A DNA stretch of 64,000 nt from Malachius bipustulatus (GCA_910589415.1 OU342639.1:33488268-33552267), one strand, 5' to 3'. Shown: positions 34,583 to 48,083, counted from the first letter of the stretch. Program-made: numbers and translations. Notes: generated from the letters alone by a model not told the origin.

Positions 34583-35639
34583 CATATTCAATATATAAGA
34601 CGTTGACCTTCATTTAGCATTTATCTAAAAATATAATTTAATTCTCACCTGAATGCATACAAGAGATCTTATATTGGAAAAGAAATAAATAGGGAAATTA
34701 ATAAGGCTTCTCTAATTAATTTTTCTTATTTATTCATAAGTCTATTCTTTTGGAGTAAATTATTATTATGCTCTTTGAGAAAAAGATGAGATATATTTTT
34801 AATAAGCTACAGCAGAAGTGGCTCCACATTTTTGACCGACCTTGTCGGAAAATTATTCCACATCCGTAGATCCCCTTACATTAAAATTTCATTAAAGAAA
34901 AGAATTTAAGACCGATAAAGCTCTCTTTTTTATTGTGGTTTAAAAGCGTAGAAAATCAAGATTAATCTAACAATGGATGTGGAAAATTAATTTCGTCTTT
35001 ATGCTTTTTATCTGCATTTTATATATATTATATAAAATCTACTTCCTCCTCCATAGGTAGATTAATTTTCTTTAACTCTTGTCGATACGATTATTATATC
35101 AGCATAGTCACTTACCTATGTGTGTATTGTGTGTATGTATAGGTACCATTCATTGTATTGAGAATGCTTGGATATATGAAAATAATTTCATGATTTTGTT
35201 TAGGTATAACTTTCACTCTGTTTTCATAAATTTCCCCTGAATATGAACTAAATACTAACGTAGACGCATTATTCCTATTTATCACTAATTAAAAATCCGG
35301 ATTTATAACTTTGCAAATTTTTGAAAAATTTTTAACTTTAGTCATTACCTTTTTACTTGTTTGTTGATTTTATTTATCAAACTATAATCAACTTGTCTAC
35401 CAATCGCGTTTAACAAAAAATCGCAGCTGCCAATAATTATTGTACATACATTCTAAGCCCAAACTGTCATTTTCTTATCATTCCTTATTCTAAAACATTG
35501 AATTTTTTTACTTGGCTCCAACGAATATAAGGGTTGTCCCTAGAATGACTTTACAGCTCTCTACTATATATTCCTCGGGTGAAACTAAGTCAATTTAAGT
35601 CAACATATCTTTGTCCTAAGTGGCTTGGTTTGGACGCCA
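34583..35639. other. AT-rich non-coding DNA
   Basis: Nothing recognisable. Confidence 0.55.
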
Positions 35640-36400
35640 AAATTTCTTCTTCTGAAATTTTGAAATTGTTTTTCGATTATAAAAGCTAACCCGCTGAAGC
35701 GATTTTGAGTAAGGTCCCCGGCACGCCACTGGAGTTATTAATTTTAATCTAGCTAAGGCTAAATTAGCCCATTCAACAGCAAATGAAACTACCAAATTTC
35801 AACTTTATTGGGAAAAGTATGTTTAAGATATTTTCTAAGAAGACGATTTTTTAAGAAAGGTGTCCCTGTATCTTGGAAAACATGCATTTCCGGACCATTG
35901 TTTATATGAACATTTCGTCTTTTCACTCAAATAATCACCTCCTGAAGTTTGGCCATGTACTACTTATTAATTAACACCCTGTAAATATTATTTTTTATTA
36001 TGATATAATTAATTAATTAATTAATTGTAAGGCACAGATTTTGATTTTTTTTCTTGGAAACAAAGCTAGATACGAGTGAAGCTCAAGAGACAAAAAAATT
36101 ACACTATTGGCCGCTTAATCTAAATTTTTTTTTAATTGTCAAAAAAGCAGTGGCGTACCATAATTTTACCTGAGTATAAGTATCAAATAGGTAGCCCCCT
36201 GAGACGCCACTGAAATTAATTAATTTATGTTACTTCCATCAAAGGAAGGCCCTTATGACGACAAATAATCCTACCTAATTTTATTCAAATCGGATGAAAG
36301 GTTTTTGAGTAATTAATAAAAAATCGATTTTTTTTCCAAATGTTACACCCTGTATCTAGAAAACGAAGCAAGTTAGGACATACGATTATGTGAAATTTTT
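35640..36400. repeat. Two diverged direct copies of a GCCACTG-containing repeat
   Basis: Near 35700 (CCCCGGCACGCCACTGGAGTT) and near 36180 (CCCCTGAGACGCCACTGAAAT) the same order of blocks recurs: the GCCACTG word, a response-like AT stretch, CTACC..TT..A, then CCTGTATCT-GAAAAC. Terminus-like ACACCCTGTA occurs at 35975 and 36349. A short (TAAT)n tract lies at 36007-36027. This looks like nested old MITE copies. Confidence 0.4.
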
Positions 36401-39020
36401 TTTTATTTGTGGCTGGTAAATACGGCCTTAAAATCTTCGCACTGAATTTTGAATCATCAGTGAAAAAAATGATTTTTTTTGTGAAAATAAAATTAAAATT
36501 TTGAAAAATATTTTTTTAATGTAGTTTATTTTTTGTTTCCTTCATATTTTTGTACCGAGAATAAAATAACAAGATGGCAACCATTGAAAAAATATTTTTG
36601 ACATTGACAATACAAGCAAGCTATTTCGGAATAGTAAGTACACAATTTTTAGTTTCTAGCTATTATACAGGAAGAGTTATTTATTAAAGAAAAAATTTTT
36701 TTAGTTCTTCCTTCTATCAAGTGAGCCATGAAAAATTTTTACAATTAGTTTTTGATTTATTTACATTTTTATCAAATTAGGTAAGAGGTTCGTACAATCG
36801 CGACTATTTGGAATTTTTTTCATACTTTCATGTTTACTTAAAAGCATAGGCGTCCTAAAATGTCACAATTTGAAATTAACTTCTAAAAAAGTTATTAAAA
36901 AATGCCTTACAAGACCAGCTTGGGAGTAAAATACGAAAAGGCGTCGGAAAGGTTCCTCAACTCCAGGAAGACTTTTGGAAAATTTAATGCATGAAAATTT
37001 TTTCAACTCTGTGAGAGCCCGGGAAGAAATCAATTTTCCGGAACCACGTGATGCAAGACAACCATTTTTGGCCACGGAACACAAAAGTTACAGAGTCAAA
37101 AATATTCCGTCTTGTTTTTACTAGAAAATTTTCAGCCTTCAATAATAACGCGAGATTACATTTCCATTAGGCGCATGTAACAAATTGTGCACGATTTTCT
37201 GTAAATGTGAATCCTACGTGACACAGACGAAATTTTGTTAATGTGCAAGGTCCTAAAATTCAGTATATGTACTTGAAAATTCCCTCGCCTTCTTTTGAAT
37301 TTTCGAAAAACTTTTTTTTTGAAATTTTTACATGCAGGATGCAAAAAAGTAAATTAACAGAATGGGAAGAACGGAAGAATTTTTACTTGGGTTTGTGATT
37401 ATGAATCGTGAATAATGATGTAATAAAACGATAAATCAGGCTGCAGCAGAACTGTGTTTGTTATTTTTGTGAATGGCATTCGTTACCTTGGCCTTCCAGA
37501 AACCTGAAACCTAGATTTCAATCCAGATGAGAATGTTTAGGCAAACGCGACAAAGAAATTAGGTCTATGGATTATTGTGGAATGCAGGAGAATTGGATTA
37601 TGGTACCTATGAGGAATCATCTCCATGAGGAGACGGTTTACATCTTGTTCTAGTAGCTTCTAGTGGTCGTCTATTCGTATATTTTTATTAATAATTTAGT
37701 AGCTCATGGTGCACGAACGCCAACGAATTAAGCCTAATTGGATCTAACGAAAATGTTAAAAATGACAATTTCATACATCTTTCACGGTTAGTTAACCTTG
37801 TAGCTTGATAATTATATCAAGATCAATGAATTATTTTTTTACATTTATATCGGAAAGTTGCGTCTTTTTCAATACCCTTAATAAATTAGTTCGTTATATA
37901 AAAAATTGTCAATTAAATCTTATAAAAATCAATAACAAACGTATCAAGTCTAAAAATATAATATGATGAGTTGTCTCATCTTCATAGCTACCTCCTTTGA
38001 CTGGGAAGAGTTGCTCGTTCAGTAAGTACAAAGTCATATCAAAAATTTCCATTTTCCATTCGATTTGGAATTAGAAAAAAATCAAATGATCTGACTTAAT
38101 AATGTTTAATTCATCGTAGACAATCAATAAACAATTGTCCCATAAACCATTAGGACTATCTTGAATATAAATTGATCCATATTATAGGATAATAAATAAG
38201 AAATAAATTTTTTTACTATAAATCTCGTTTAATTTCAAGAATTTCCCAGAATGATTAATAGTATTTCATTACATTTCTGTGAAAACAAGTAACACATGCT
38301 CGGGGCAAAATAATTTACTTACAATTTTATAACTGGGTCGTAAGTCCTGGCCCTAGTTGTTAAATTGTTGGGCTAAGAGGTCACATAAATTCCCTTCAAC
38401 ATATTGATTTATTTAAATTTAATTAATTAACGTGTACGAAATAAAAACAAAATCAATTTGTTTTGAACACTGAACGTACAATTTAGTAAATTGAATTAAA
38501 GCTCCGAGACACGACCGAACGTAGAAACACAATTGTAAAAACTAACCAATTGCGATTATCTTCAACCATGTCTAAGTCACATTCTATTACTTTTTTAAGA
38601 AATCATTGCTTGATTTGTATTTATGTAATGGCAGGAAATAGAAAATTGTTGGTCTTTTATAATTATTATTCACAGTCTCATAATAAAAATCTAATAACTA
38701 TATTATTTCAGACTAGCCTAATACCGTACGTACATCTACCTGATCATGTTATAATTTTCAGGGACGTATTAAAGTACCTCATGGAAGTAAGGAGAGCTAG
38801 CATGTTTTTTTCACAATAAAACAAATATTAGGTACTGGATCAATTTAATTTGATTTGTTTTTTTATATTTTTTGAGGGGGATTTAATAAAAAATAAATAG
38901 ACTGAAAAAAGTTACACTTTTACATTGTTACACTGCTCAAGAAATTAACGCTCTAATGGGAAAATAATTCTAGCTAATTAATTTAGATTAAATGTGTTAC
39001 ATTAATTCTTAAAAATTATA
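36401..39020. other. Non-coding, no gene supported
   Basis: Somewhat less AT-rich around 36880-37680, yet without a convincing frame. The plus-strand frame from the ATG at 38568 to 38819 contains a TTATTTCAG acceptor-like site and no domain, and it is not called. Confidence 0.4.
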
Positions 39021-39027
39021 TAGGTTC

Positions 39028-39420
39028 GCGGCACGGGTTCATGAAGACCAGGTTCAGCTTTTTGTAACTATTTTGTAGTTTTTTTTTTGTAACGCCGGTT
39101 GTTTCCTTTTGCAGTTCGTAGGTACTGGGAGTGAAAAAACAGTGAAAACACGAATCCTCTAGCTTAGCGGACAAACGTAGTGGCACAGGCTCACACCATC
39201 AGGCTCATTTTTTGCAACTTTTTTGTAGCTTTCTTTCGTTTAGTAGTTCGTAACTTTTTTGTAGCGCTACTTTGTTCCGCCGGTCTTTTGTTTGTATAAC
39301 GTATATTAGGACCAAAAAAATTCAAAGACGCTAGCTTAGCGAACTTGGCACAGGCTCAGACCCAATTCATTTTTTTGTAACTTTTTTCTAGCTTGTCTTT
39401 GACAGAGTCCATAATTTCGC
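39028..39420. repeat. Tandem repeat, about 165-bp unit, two to three copies
   Basis: The unit contains GGCACAGGCTCA, CAGGCTCATTTTTTGCAAC, TTTTGTAGCT, GTAACGCCGGT/TTCCGCCGGTC and CGCTAGCTTAGCG. Copies begin near 39028, 39180 and 39346, the last incomplete. They are diverged by substitutions and small indels. Confidence 0.6.
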
Positions 39421-39849
39421 TTTTTCGTCATTTTTGATTTCTGCAAGATATTTACAATTATCACTGTAAAATTTGACCTTTTCGCGCAGTTTTCATACTA
39501 TTTTTCGTTAAAAACACCGCCAAAACGAAATTTTTTGGAGGTGTTCAGCTAAATTAAAATGATTCCGAAAACTTAAACTAAGCTAAATTCAGGTGCCACA
39601 GATTAACAGAGAAACTATAAGCAGATCAATAATTGTATAAATGAATTAGAATTAAATAATTGCCCTATTGCGAAAGTAAGTTCTCTCATAGTTTTCGAAA
39701 AAACGAAAAAACTAACAAACAAGTTAGAAAAGGCTGTCAGAATGAAACATAATTTCTAAAATCAAACCAGCCTTTAATTAGATACTAATTAATTAGATAA
39801 TAATTAAATCATCAACACAAAAATAATCAATGCCCATGAAGTCAGCTGC
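39421..39849. other. AT-rich non-coding DNA
   Basis: Nothing recognisable. Confidence 0.5.
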
Positions 39850-41290
39850 CCTCTAAAAGGGAGGAAAGTCAAGAGGGAGCAGACACCCTGCTGAAACCCG
39901 AGACTATCCTCTCTGAGAGTAGAGATACGTAGGAAATTTAACAGGGCCAAAAAACCCGAGGAATGGGAGACATAAAAATTCTCACGCCGAAGCTACATGG
40001 CAGCCATAAAAAAGGCTAAGGAAGGTTCCTGGAAAAGGCACTGTGAGGAGATTGAAACAACTACAGAATGTGCCCGACTTCAGAGAATGATGCATAGGGA
40101 CAATCAGAAAAAACTAGGGTCACTGAAAAATAGACACATTTCCAGGGTAGTAAACACAACCCTGAAGAACATACACACCTAAATGTACCAAACATAAGGG
40201 GATCCAGGGAAAACTGGAAACTAGTAAAAGAAGTAATAGATCACAACAAACTTGAATGGGCGCTAGACTCCTTTCCACCATACATGTCGGCTGGCCCAGA
40301 TGGAGCAGTGTGTACAGAATGGAAACACTGTGCAAACTGTTTAGCGCGAGTCTAGCTCTGAGTTATATGTATACCACTGGCGTGGCGAAAGGACAGGGTG
40401 GTTCATACCAAAACCAGGGCGAGAAACTTACGCTCAGGCTAAATCATTTAAAGGAATTGCACAAGGGACCTTTCTGGATACAGAGGGAGCCTTCGTCAAC
40501 ACCTCTTTTATCTCTATAAAGAGAGCTGTGTAAAATCGTGGAGTTACGGACTGGATAGACTCCATAATTAGAAACAGACAAATCACCAGTTCCCTTGGAA
40601 ACACGAGTAGGAAGGTGACGGATGACAAAGGATACCCGCAGGGGGAGTGCTGTCACCTCTGCTATGGAGCCTGGCTGTCGACAGCCTACTCTGGGAAGTA
40701 GAAAGAAAGAGAATTCACGCACAAGGATACGCAGATGACATCACTATTCTAACAACGGACAAGCATGCAGAGATTATTTGAGAAAAATGGTGCCAAGTAG
40801 AAGGACTGTCTGTTAATCCTGACAAGACTACAATAATTTGCCTTCACGAAAAGAAGAAATCTTCAAGACCTGAAGAGACTATACGACTTGGAGGACAAGA
40901 AATCCCACAAAGCACGGAGGTTAAGTATCTGGATAACAAACTTACCTTCGGAGCACACATAGAAAGAACAACCAAAAAGGCTACCAGAGCCTTATGGGCC
41001 AGTAGAGGAATGATAGGTAGAACGTGAGGACTGAAACCAGAAATGGCTGACTAGGGTAATAGTCCCCACGATTACATAATGGCTCTTTATTATGGTGGCA
41101 TAAATCCAGACAAAAGGAGCACGTTACCAAGCTAAATAAGCGACAGAGCAGGCTTGCGTTACTAACAATAATAGGAGCGATGAGAACAATACCAACAGCG
41201 GCCATGGAGGTGCTCCTATGGCTCATGCATCTACTAAGGCATATACACATTAGAATCATCATTTTGACCTTTGAAACGTTTTTAGCAAGA
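39850..41290 (+). pseudogene. R1-clade LINE reverse transcriptase, decayed
   Basis: Plus-strand pieces occur in reverse transcriptase order. KEGSWKRHCEEIETTTECARL with QKKLGSL (about 40015-40125) is the linker before the polymerase. LDSFPPYMSAGPDG (about 40263) is the block with the PAGPDG-type motif. GTFLDTEGAFVNTSF (about 40470) is motif A with its aspartate. KGYPQGE (about 40628) stands for GxPQG. YADDITIL (about 40730) is catalytic motif C. GLSVNPDKTTIICL and STEVKYLDNKLTFGAHI are the following D and E regions. The pieces lie in at least two frames with stops and lost blocks, and no endonuclease is seen. Such elements mobilise by target-primed reverse transcription. This copy is dead. Confidence 0.75.
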
Positions 41291-42841
41291 TTTTTACCGC
41301 AGACAGACAGGACTGAATGGTAGAGCGTGAATAGTTTTTTTTTTATCAACGATTAAATATTTGACTGGTATATTTTATAATTATGTTGAATGGAAGATGG
41401 TCACGGCCGCGGTATCATGATAGTAGCCCCAAAATTTGAATTTAAGCAACTTTTTACTTATTTTTTTATCAAAAATACTGAAAAGTAGGAAAATTAAAAA
41501 GTGATAAGCAGCCTTTATAAAGCCTTTTAGATTTATCAAATTTCAGTTTCCCTAAAAATATGGATCGTGCTCTGCTAACTTTTTTATTAGTTAAAAAAAA
41601 AACGTTTGTCGTTTTTTCGAAAACTATGTGAGCTTTTAGTTTCTAAAAAAAAGTATTAATACTTACCTACACCAATAATGATTATATTTTGTAATAATAT
41701 AGTTTGTTTGGTGAAAAAAAACTACTTGCGAGGTGGTACTTTGTGCATATAAATGCATGTTTAGCTGTAGCTAATCGAGAGCTAATCGGAAAAGACAAGG
41801 TGAGCGAAACAATAATAAATCTCCGAGTATTTCGATGCAATAATAAATAATGCCTCAATGTTCGAGACACGCTTGCTTTCATTGACACTTCCCGAGTTGA
41901 CACGGAAGTGTTCTGGTTGATGCATGCCAATACGTTTATTTCATAAGCTTCGTTCATTCATGTTATTATTTAGCTGGATCGTGAACATCGCGTTCTCCTC
42001 AGATACACGTTCTTCCGAATATTTTCTAAACAAAAAAACAAAAAAAAACACTCGCTCCTCTTGCATTGAAGCGTAATATGAACAATAAGACTAATACTTA
42101 TTCTGACAACTCAGATGACAATCAAGATCAGAAAAAAATATAAAAAGTCCCAACAATTTTTTCCAAACCATCAAAGATCAATCAGATCGACTCGCATTAC
42201 TCGGATTTCTTAAACCAAAAAGACCACAAAGGAAGTAGGTAGTTTGGTCAAAAATTGACCGAAAACATAATTAATAGACTATCCTCGATCGTCCAAAAAT
42301 TTTTACTGAAATAACTTGGATAAGACAAAATGTTCGAATGTCTATTTGTCTATCTCTCTCAGAGGAGAAGATTAATTTCAAATAAAATTCTGCTTTTTGT
42401 AGTGGATATCACAAGACCTATAGATGTTTAATTTGCCATTTGTGATTTGTGTCTCAGGCCATGGCATCAAGGAATAGTTTCCAGGAGATTTTTCTTTTCA
42501 CTTTGTCGATATTATGAGATAAATAAATACCAGCCGATAAACTAAGTAGATAAAATTGACAAGATTAGACCTCTTATGCGGAGGTTAAAAAATTAAAATT
42601 ACCGGAAGTGGGTAATTTTCATTAAAATTTATCTAACTCCTCCAAACAGTTCATTCCTGGAAAACTCGTAGTTAATCTGTTCAGTCTTTGAAAGGCAAAA
42701 ACAGATCTCCCCAACTGATACGATATGTTCAGAATCAATGATTTGAAAAAAAATTACAAATTAACATTCACAATAATTTCTATTCATTATGCAATATACT
42801 CCTGGTATTTTTTTTTCTTAGGTGATTATTTATTAAAGAAG
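41291..42841. other. AT-rich non-coding DNA
   Basis: Nothing recognisable. The minus-strand frames at 40981-41349 and 41682-41957 have no motif. Confidence 0.5.
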
Positions 42842-43068
42842 GGTAATCCTATAGAAGTGATACATCAGATTAGGATAGTCAGGCTAAATATTGTTTTCCC
42901 TTGCCCGTACGGCTTTTTCTATGTATTACTAGATTTTATAATAAGTAAAATATAAAATTTAGATGACCCGTAAATTTAGATTACATAGAAAAGCCGTAAG
43001 GTCAAGGGAAAAAATATCTAATCTGGACTATCCTAATCTGATGTACCACCTTCTATTATAGGATTACC
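42842..43068. mobile_element. GGTAATCC MITE, complete copy
   Basis: The ends GGTAATCCTATAGAAGTG and TTCTATTATAGGATTACC are inverted, and the next blocks ACATCAGATTAGGATAGTC and GACTATCCTAATCTGATGT continue the repeat. The central hairpin around GGCTTTTTCTATG/CATAGAAAAGCC is present. It is 227 bp and non-coding. This solo copy shows that the family is mobile independently of the inverted repeat at 26.9-29.7 kb. Confidence 0.75.
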
Positions 43069-43360
43069 TAAAAAAGATCAAGTCAATGTGATGTGAAGTC
43101 ACGAAGTGAGTATTCTGTGTCTCAAGATTCTCAATATCAAGTCTCAACGCGGGACGCCTGTAAACTCCTGTTAGTTAATCTCCCCGCCCTCGTCATGTTG
43201 GGTCATAATTACTTTGTTTGTATTAGTGTATTTTTTAACAAAAAAATACACTATTGAGGACGACATCACTTTCCAAAAATCACCCAAACTCATCAAATGT
43301 CCACCGATCGTGACCCCCAGATCACGAAAAAGTAGTTTTCCAAAATTCACCTGCCCACGA

Positions 43361-43421
43361 TATATATATATATATTTATATATTTATATATATATTTATA
43401 TATTTATATATTTATATATTT
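43361..43421. repeat. Microsatellite (TATATATTTA)n
   Basis: Alternating TATATA and TTTATATA words make a 60-base simple repeat. The open frame across it (43214-43507) reads as an I/Y-rich run and is not a gene. Confidence 0.8.
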
Positions 43422-43444
43422 CTCCAAAATCGCGAAATTTCGAT

Positions 43445-44900
43445 TTTAAAAACGCTCCTGTGGCTTTATCTTTTAAGATTAGTGAACGAAATTTTGGGTC
43501 CTTGTAAAGCTTGGGAATGACGTTGGATTTTCGTTGAAAAACTTTCCAAAAGTCCCATCACTTCTACAGGGTGTCCCTTCAAAATTCCAGGTATCCGGTT
43601 TTTGTCACCTCATTTCAGGTCGCAGTTTTCAATCTAGGAGACTGAAATTTTTGTGGAAGTAAGATATCCACAAGGAGTGGTCTGGTATTGCACTTGAGCA
43701 AAATCGATCGAGCCGTTTCAAAATGGCGGCCATTTTAATTTTTGGAAACGGGACTATTTTTTGAACCCCTGTATAAGCTAGATAAAAAAAGAGTTTTATA
43801 TCAAATTCACAATATTGGAAGTAAATGACTTGAAATTTAATTTCATGCAATAAAATTTGCATTTTTTCTATTAATAAGCCAGTGGCGTGGGTAGGAAAAG
43901 GGTAAAAATGGCTAAATTTCTCCAACAATTTATGAGCACATTTTTGAAGTAATTAAACTGAAATTTTTACAGTAGACAACTATACTAATAGACTTAAACC
44001 CTTGAGAATTTCAAAAAGTAAATAAGAAAAATGGCGGAGATATTCGATTTTTTTTTACATGATGTTTTTTATAAATTAATTTCTCTAAATTTTTAAAAAC
44101 GCTCCTGTAGCTTCATCTTTCAAGATTAATGAACGAAATTTTTTACTCTTATCAACCTTAGGGCTGACGTTTGATTTTCGTAAAAAACATTTTCCTAGAG
44201 TTGTGTTACTTCTACAGGATGTCCCTCCGAATTTCAGAAAAAAAACCGTCCGTGAGGCACGGTTTCTGGTCGAAGTTTTCAATCTAGAGCGCTGAAATTT
44301 TTTTGGTAGTAAGATACCCTCAAGTAGTCGTCTGGTACTGTATTTGAGTAAAATAGGTAAAGACATTCCAAAATGGCGGCCTTTTCAATTTTTGGAAAAT
44401 GGCTAGATTTTGAACCCCTAAATAGGCAAGATCAAAAACTTTTAAACAAAATTAACAAGATTGGAATAAACTTATTTGAAATTTGAGCTAATGCAGTACA
44501 ATTTGCATCATTTCTATTAATAAGCCAGAGGCGTGGGTAGGAAAAGGGTAAAAATGTCTACATTTCTATAAACATTCATGAGCTTATTTTTGAAGGAATA
44601 GAACGGAAATTTTGATAGTAGACAACTATACTAATAGCATATTTAACCTTCAAAAATTTCAAGAAGCAAATATAAAAATGGCGGAGATATATTCGAATAT
44701 TTTTAAATGATGTTTATTCCTCTAAAATTTCAAACTTTCGGTTTTAAAAACTCTCCTTTCAGTTTTTTCCGAATTTATTAAAGGTAGTGTAAAAAATAGT
44801 ATTTTTCAAGTAAAGTTAGCCAGTGGCGGGCATAGGAAAAGGGACAAAATTGTAAAATTTTGCCAATTTTTTTGATTTTTAAATTTAAAAATCCATTCTA
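43445..44900 (+). repeat. Tandem repeat of about 650 bp, two copies plus a partial third
   Basis: Copy 1 (about 43445-44093) and copy 2 (about 44094-44749) share, in order, AAAAACGCTCCTGT, AAGATTA-TGAACGAAATTTT, CTTCTACAGG-TGTCCCT, CTGAAATTTTT-TGG, AAAATGGCGGCC, TTGAACCCCT, ATTAATAAGCCAG-GGCGTGGG and AGACAACTATACTAATAG. A third copy begins at 44750 with TTTTAAAAACTCTCCTTTCAG and retains CAGTGGCGGGCATAGGAAAAGGG. Divergence is considerable. A single inverted copy lies at 15270-15610. No coding frame is conserved between copies. Confidence 0.75.
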
Positions 44901-45423
44901 AGGCACGTGTTGAAACGAAATGAAATGAAATTATCACAGAAAATTTTTCACATTAAAGCACTACGCTAACATGACATGACTATGGAAAATTTCAGAAAGC
45001 CAATTTAAAAAGCGGTGAAAATATTCATAATTGAATCGCATAAAAATACACTATTTCTGCGATTGATGCGCAAGAAGGTTTTTTTAAAAAGGATCAAATA
45101 AATCAACCGCCGCCCATCCATGCACAGCAACGGTAAAACATAAAACAATATAATGTAATAAAACAATATAGTGTATATAGTTTAAAAGAGGTCCCAGGTT
45201 AAAATGCATTAAAAAACAGTAAACAGTAGTTACCATGCATAATAAGCAATAGACGACTTTTGATTTATTTGATCCATTAACAGGTCCAAAAGCGGATAAA
45301 TTAATTAAAGCTGACGGGGGTAGTAATTAAAATTCGTCGTCGGAAACATAGTGAGTTTCCACCGGTAGCGACATCTAGCGTGAGTGGCTATACGAACAAA
45401 CCGTTCATCGATTAATTTATTAA
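44901..45423. other. AT-rich non-coding DNA
   Basis: Nothing beyond short GC-richer words near 45340-45410 (CACCGGTAGCGACATCTAGCG). Confidence 0.5.
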
Positions 45424-46402
45424 TTTGGAATTATCGTTTTTTTTTTTTACATTTACATATATGACGATATCTTGAAAACTAATTGAGATATCGAGATGAT
45501 TTTTGTTTTAGCTGAAAGCGGACGAATGGGCGCTTATAACGGTGCGCCTTACGTCTCTCGAATTTCGATAGGAAAAGCGTTAATATAACACAAAAATAAT
45601 ATAACACAAAAACTTAACGTTGCTAAAAGTGTATTGATATTTTCACTAAGCGACAAACTTTTTTATTTGTGAAAATTTTCCTACACATGCAGTGAACGAA
45701 ATAAAGCTAAGATATAGAGGAAGTTTTTTTATTAAAAGTTTTTTTCGGTAGGAATTGCCGTTTGACAGCTACGACTTTTTAAAACTTCAACCGCGTCAGT
45801 ATCGTTTGCGCGTCTAGTCAAAGAGTGTCAATTCTCGCTTTACTTTTCTCAGTTCAACAACGAACTTAATTTTTAAAATGGTGTATTTTTCCAATACTGT
45901 TTTTCTAATTTCTACTTCGATATTGAAAATAATTTCTTACTTGACCGTTCTTTCTTTTTAAGTCGCCAAAATTTCAGTTTATTCCGGAAAATTTCAACTT
46001 TGAAACGGAATTTTACTTGAATGAAACTCGATTTTGTCTTACGTCATCATCATTTACATTTCAAACTGAGTTTGTTCTTGTACATGCACTAAACAGTGTA
46101 TAAAAAAAATTGACAATAAAATCTCCATTAATAATTCTCAAGAGGGTTACTGTGACGAGCATAAAGTGATGTATTTTATGTGACCAGTTTCCCCCTGAAA
46201 CTCTATTATTGTGATGTATTTTTCGAAATTTTCCGAAAATTGATACCTACTTTTCAAAATTAGGACGGTGTCAACTTTTTTTGGTTGATCTGTATTATAG
46301 TATACAGAAGAAGACTCTGAAGAAAATGAAGAGTCTAAAGGTCTTGTTGAAATAAAAATATTATAAACAAATATTTATTATTATTTGCTTACATGTCAAT
46401 AA

Positions 46403-47792
46403 GTAACAACAAAATATACAAGAAATGCAAGCAATTGCAGTTGGCTAAATGCTTCCGTTCACACATTGGGGAAATCGTACGCAATTTACGACCAAAATTT
46501 AACTTTTATTAATAGCTACTTTCTTAATAAATTCAATTTCTCGCTGCATGTGTGAAGAAATTTTCAAAAATAAAAAAGTTCCTCGCTTAGTGATATTATT
46601 ATTGCATTTCGTGGAAATTGTCAATTAACTCATGATCGAACTCATTATTAGGTACCTAATCGAAAATAAAAATCTTATTGCCAAAAGAAGCGCTTCAATT
46701 TAATAGAAAATTTTCTTCGATAGCTCAATTGGATTTAAAGCTTGGGCAATGTAAACTTTAAAAATATTTTTTTTTTAAACTGTCTACTACCCGCGGGAAA
46801 ATTTTAATTTTCATTTAGCATCTCTAAAACGAAAACCAGCAACATAATGAACGTTTTATTCAATAACCGTAGAGAAATTTTTTCTTGTATTCGTATGTCA
46901 ACACATAATCTGTATTTTACATTCCAGAGTATATAAAACGAAATATTTATTCACATACCTACCTATTAAATGCATGATGATCAAATTTCAGTATTTATTA
47001 ATTAACATGCAGAACGCAAGTTGTCGTGAAAGCCTATAAACATACTTCAATTAAATGTACTTCCTTTATTAAAAAAAAAAAAAAAATTACCTAGTCCACC
47101 TACTTATTTAAATTAAGACACTTGAAGAGACATTAATTATTAATTTCTTAATGACTCTGATTTTTTTTGTATTATATACATACTATTTATATATATGTTA
47201 GTTATACATGCATAAATGTTTATCTAAGTGCATTTATTGGTAAAAGAAAGTAAGCTACCTACGTACTTACTTCAGTGTACGTATCTACGTGGTTTCGCTC
47301 ATTTGATTACTATGTTGTAATAATTATAAATTAGTCACAATGATATGGAAATAATTTTTTTAAGGGATCATAAGTTTTTATTTAAGTAATAATATGATCC
47401 CACATATTTTTTTCCTGAATTGAGTGAAATAAATACAATTATTGCGGGCTTATGTTAATATCTTATAGGAATTATGCTTATCAGCTGGGATCATTACACG
47501 AAAATTCTAAATTGGAGAAATGCATTCTTATTATTATTATTTTATTTTTTATACGTATAACTAGCATATAACTCGGAACGTTTATAAAGTGGACTACTAA
47601 CTCTAAACAAAAAATTGACCCTTGTGAAATTTTTTGACTGTTCAGGACCTCTTTTTTTTATAAAAACGTGGCAAAAATTGATCACTGTTTAAAAAAATCG
47701 TATTTCTAGAATTCGCATTGCCCTTAGCTTCACGATTTACACATAGTTTTATGGCAATACGATTCACTGAGCGAGGAACTTTTTTATTTTCC
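46403..47792. other. Loop of the inverted repeat, no gene
   Basis: AT-rich. Carries CACTAAGCGAGGAACTTTTT-type words (inverted at about 46570, direct at 47765) related to the arm sequence near 45650. Nothing else was recognised. Confidence 0.45.
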
Positions 47793-48053
47793 TCATTGGA
47801 GAAATGGGAAGAAATAGAGCAACTTCAATGCAAACCTTATCTAAACCTAACTGGGGTGCTGTTCAAGCGACTAGGTGGGTAAGTGGGTAAAGGGAAGAGG
47901 AAGCAGAGAAGATGTATGTACCTGAAAAAGCTGAGTAAACACCAGCCGAGATGAGCAATTGGACTTCTAACAGGACACTGCCCACTAATGAAACACCTCT
48001 CAATAATAGGAGTGAAAAATATCTCAGATTGCAGGAGATGCGGGGAGGGGGAG

Positions 48054-48083
48054 AATAGAATAGAATAGAATAGAATAGAATAG
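48054..48083. repeat. (TTCTA)n tail of the LINE
   Basis: Six consecutive TAGAA units on the plus strand form the 3' terminal microsatellite of the minus-strand LINE. Pentamer tails replace poly(A) in several CR1/Jockey-group families. Confidence 0.85.

Noticed and set aside
38568..38819. 84-codon frame with a good acceptor-like TTATTTCAG inside
   Set aside because: No signal, domain or codon bias sets it apart from surrounding AT-rich frames.
43214..43507. 97-codon frame with I/Y-rich run
   Set aside because: The run is the TATATATTTA microsatellite.
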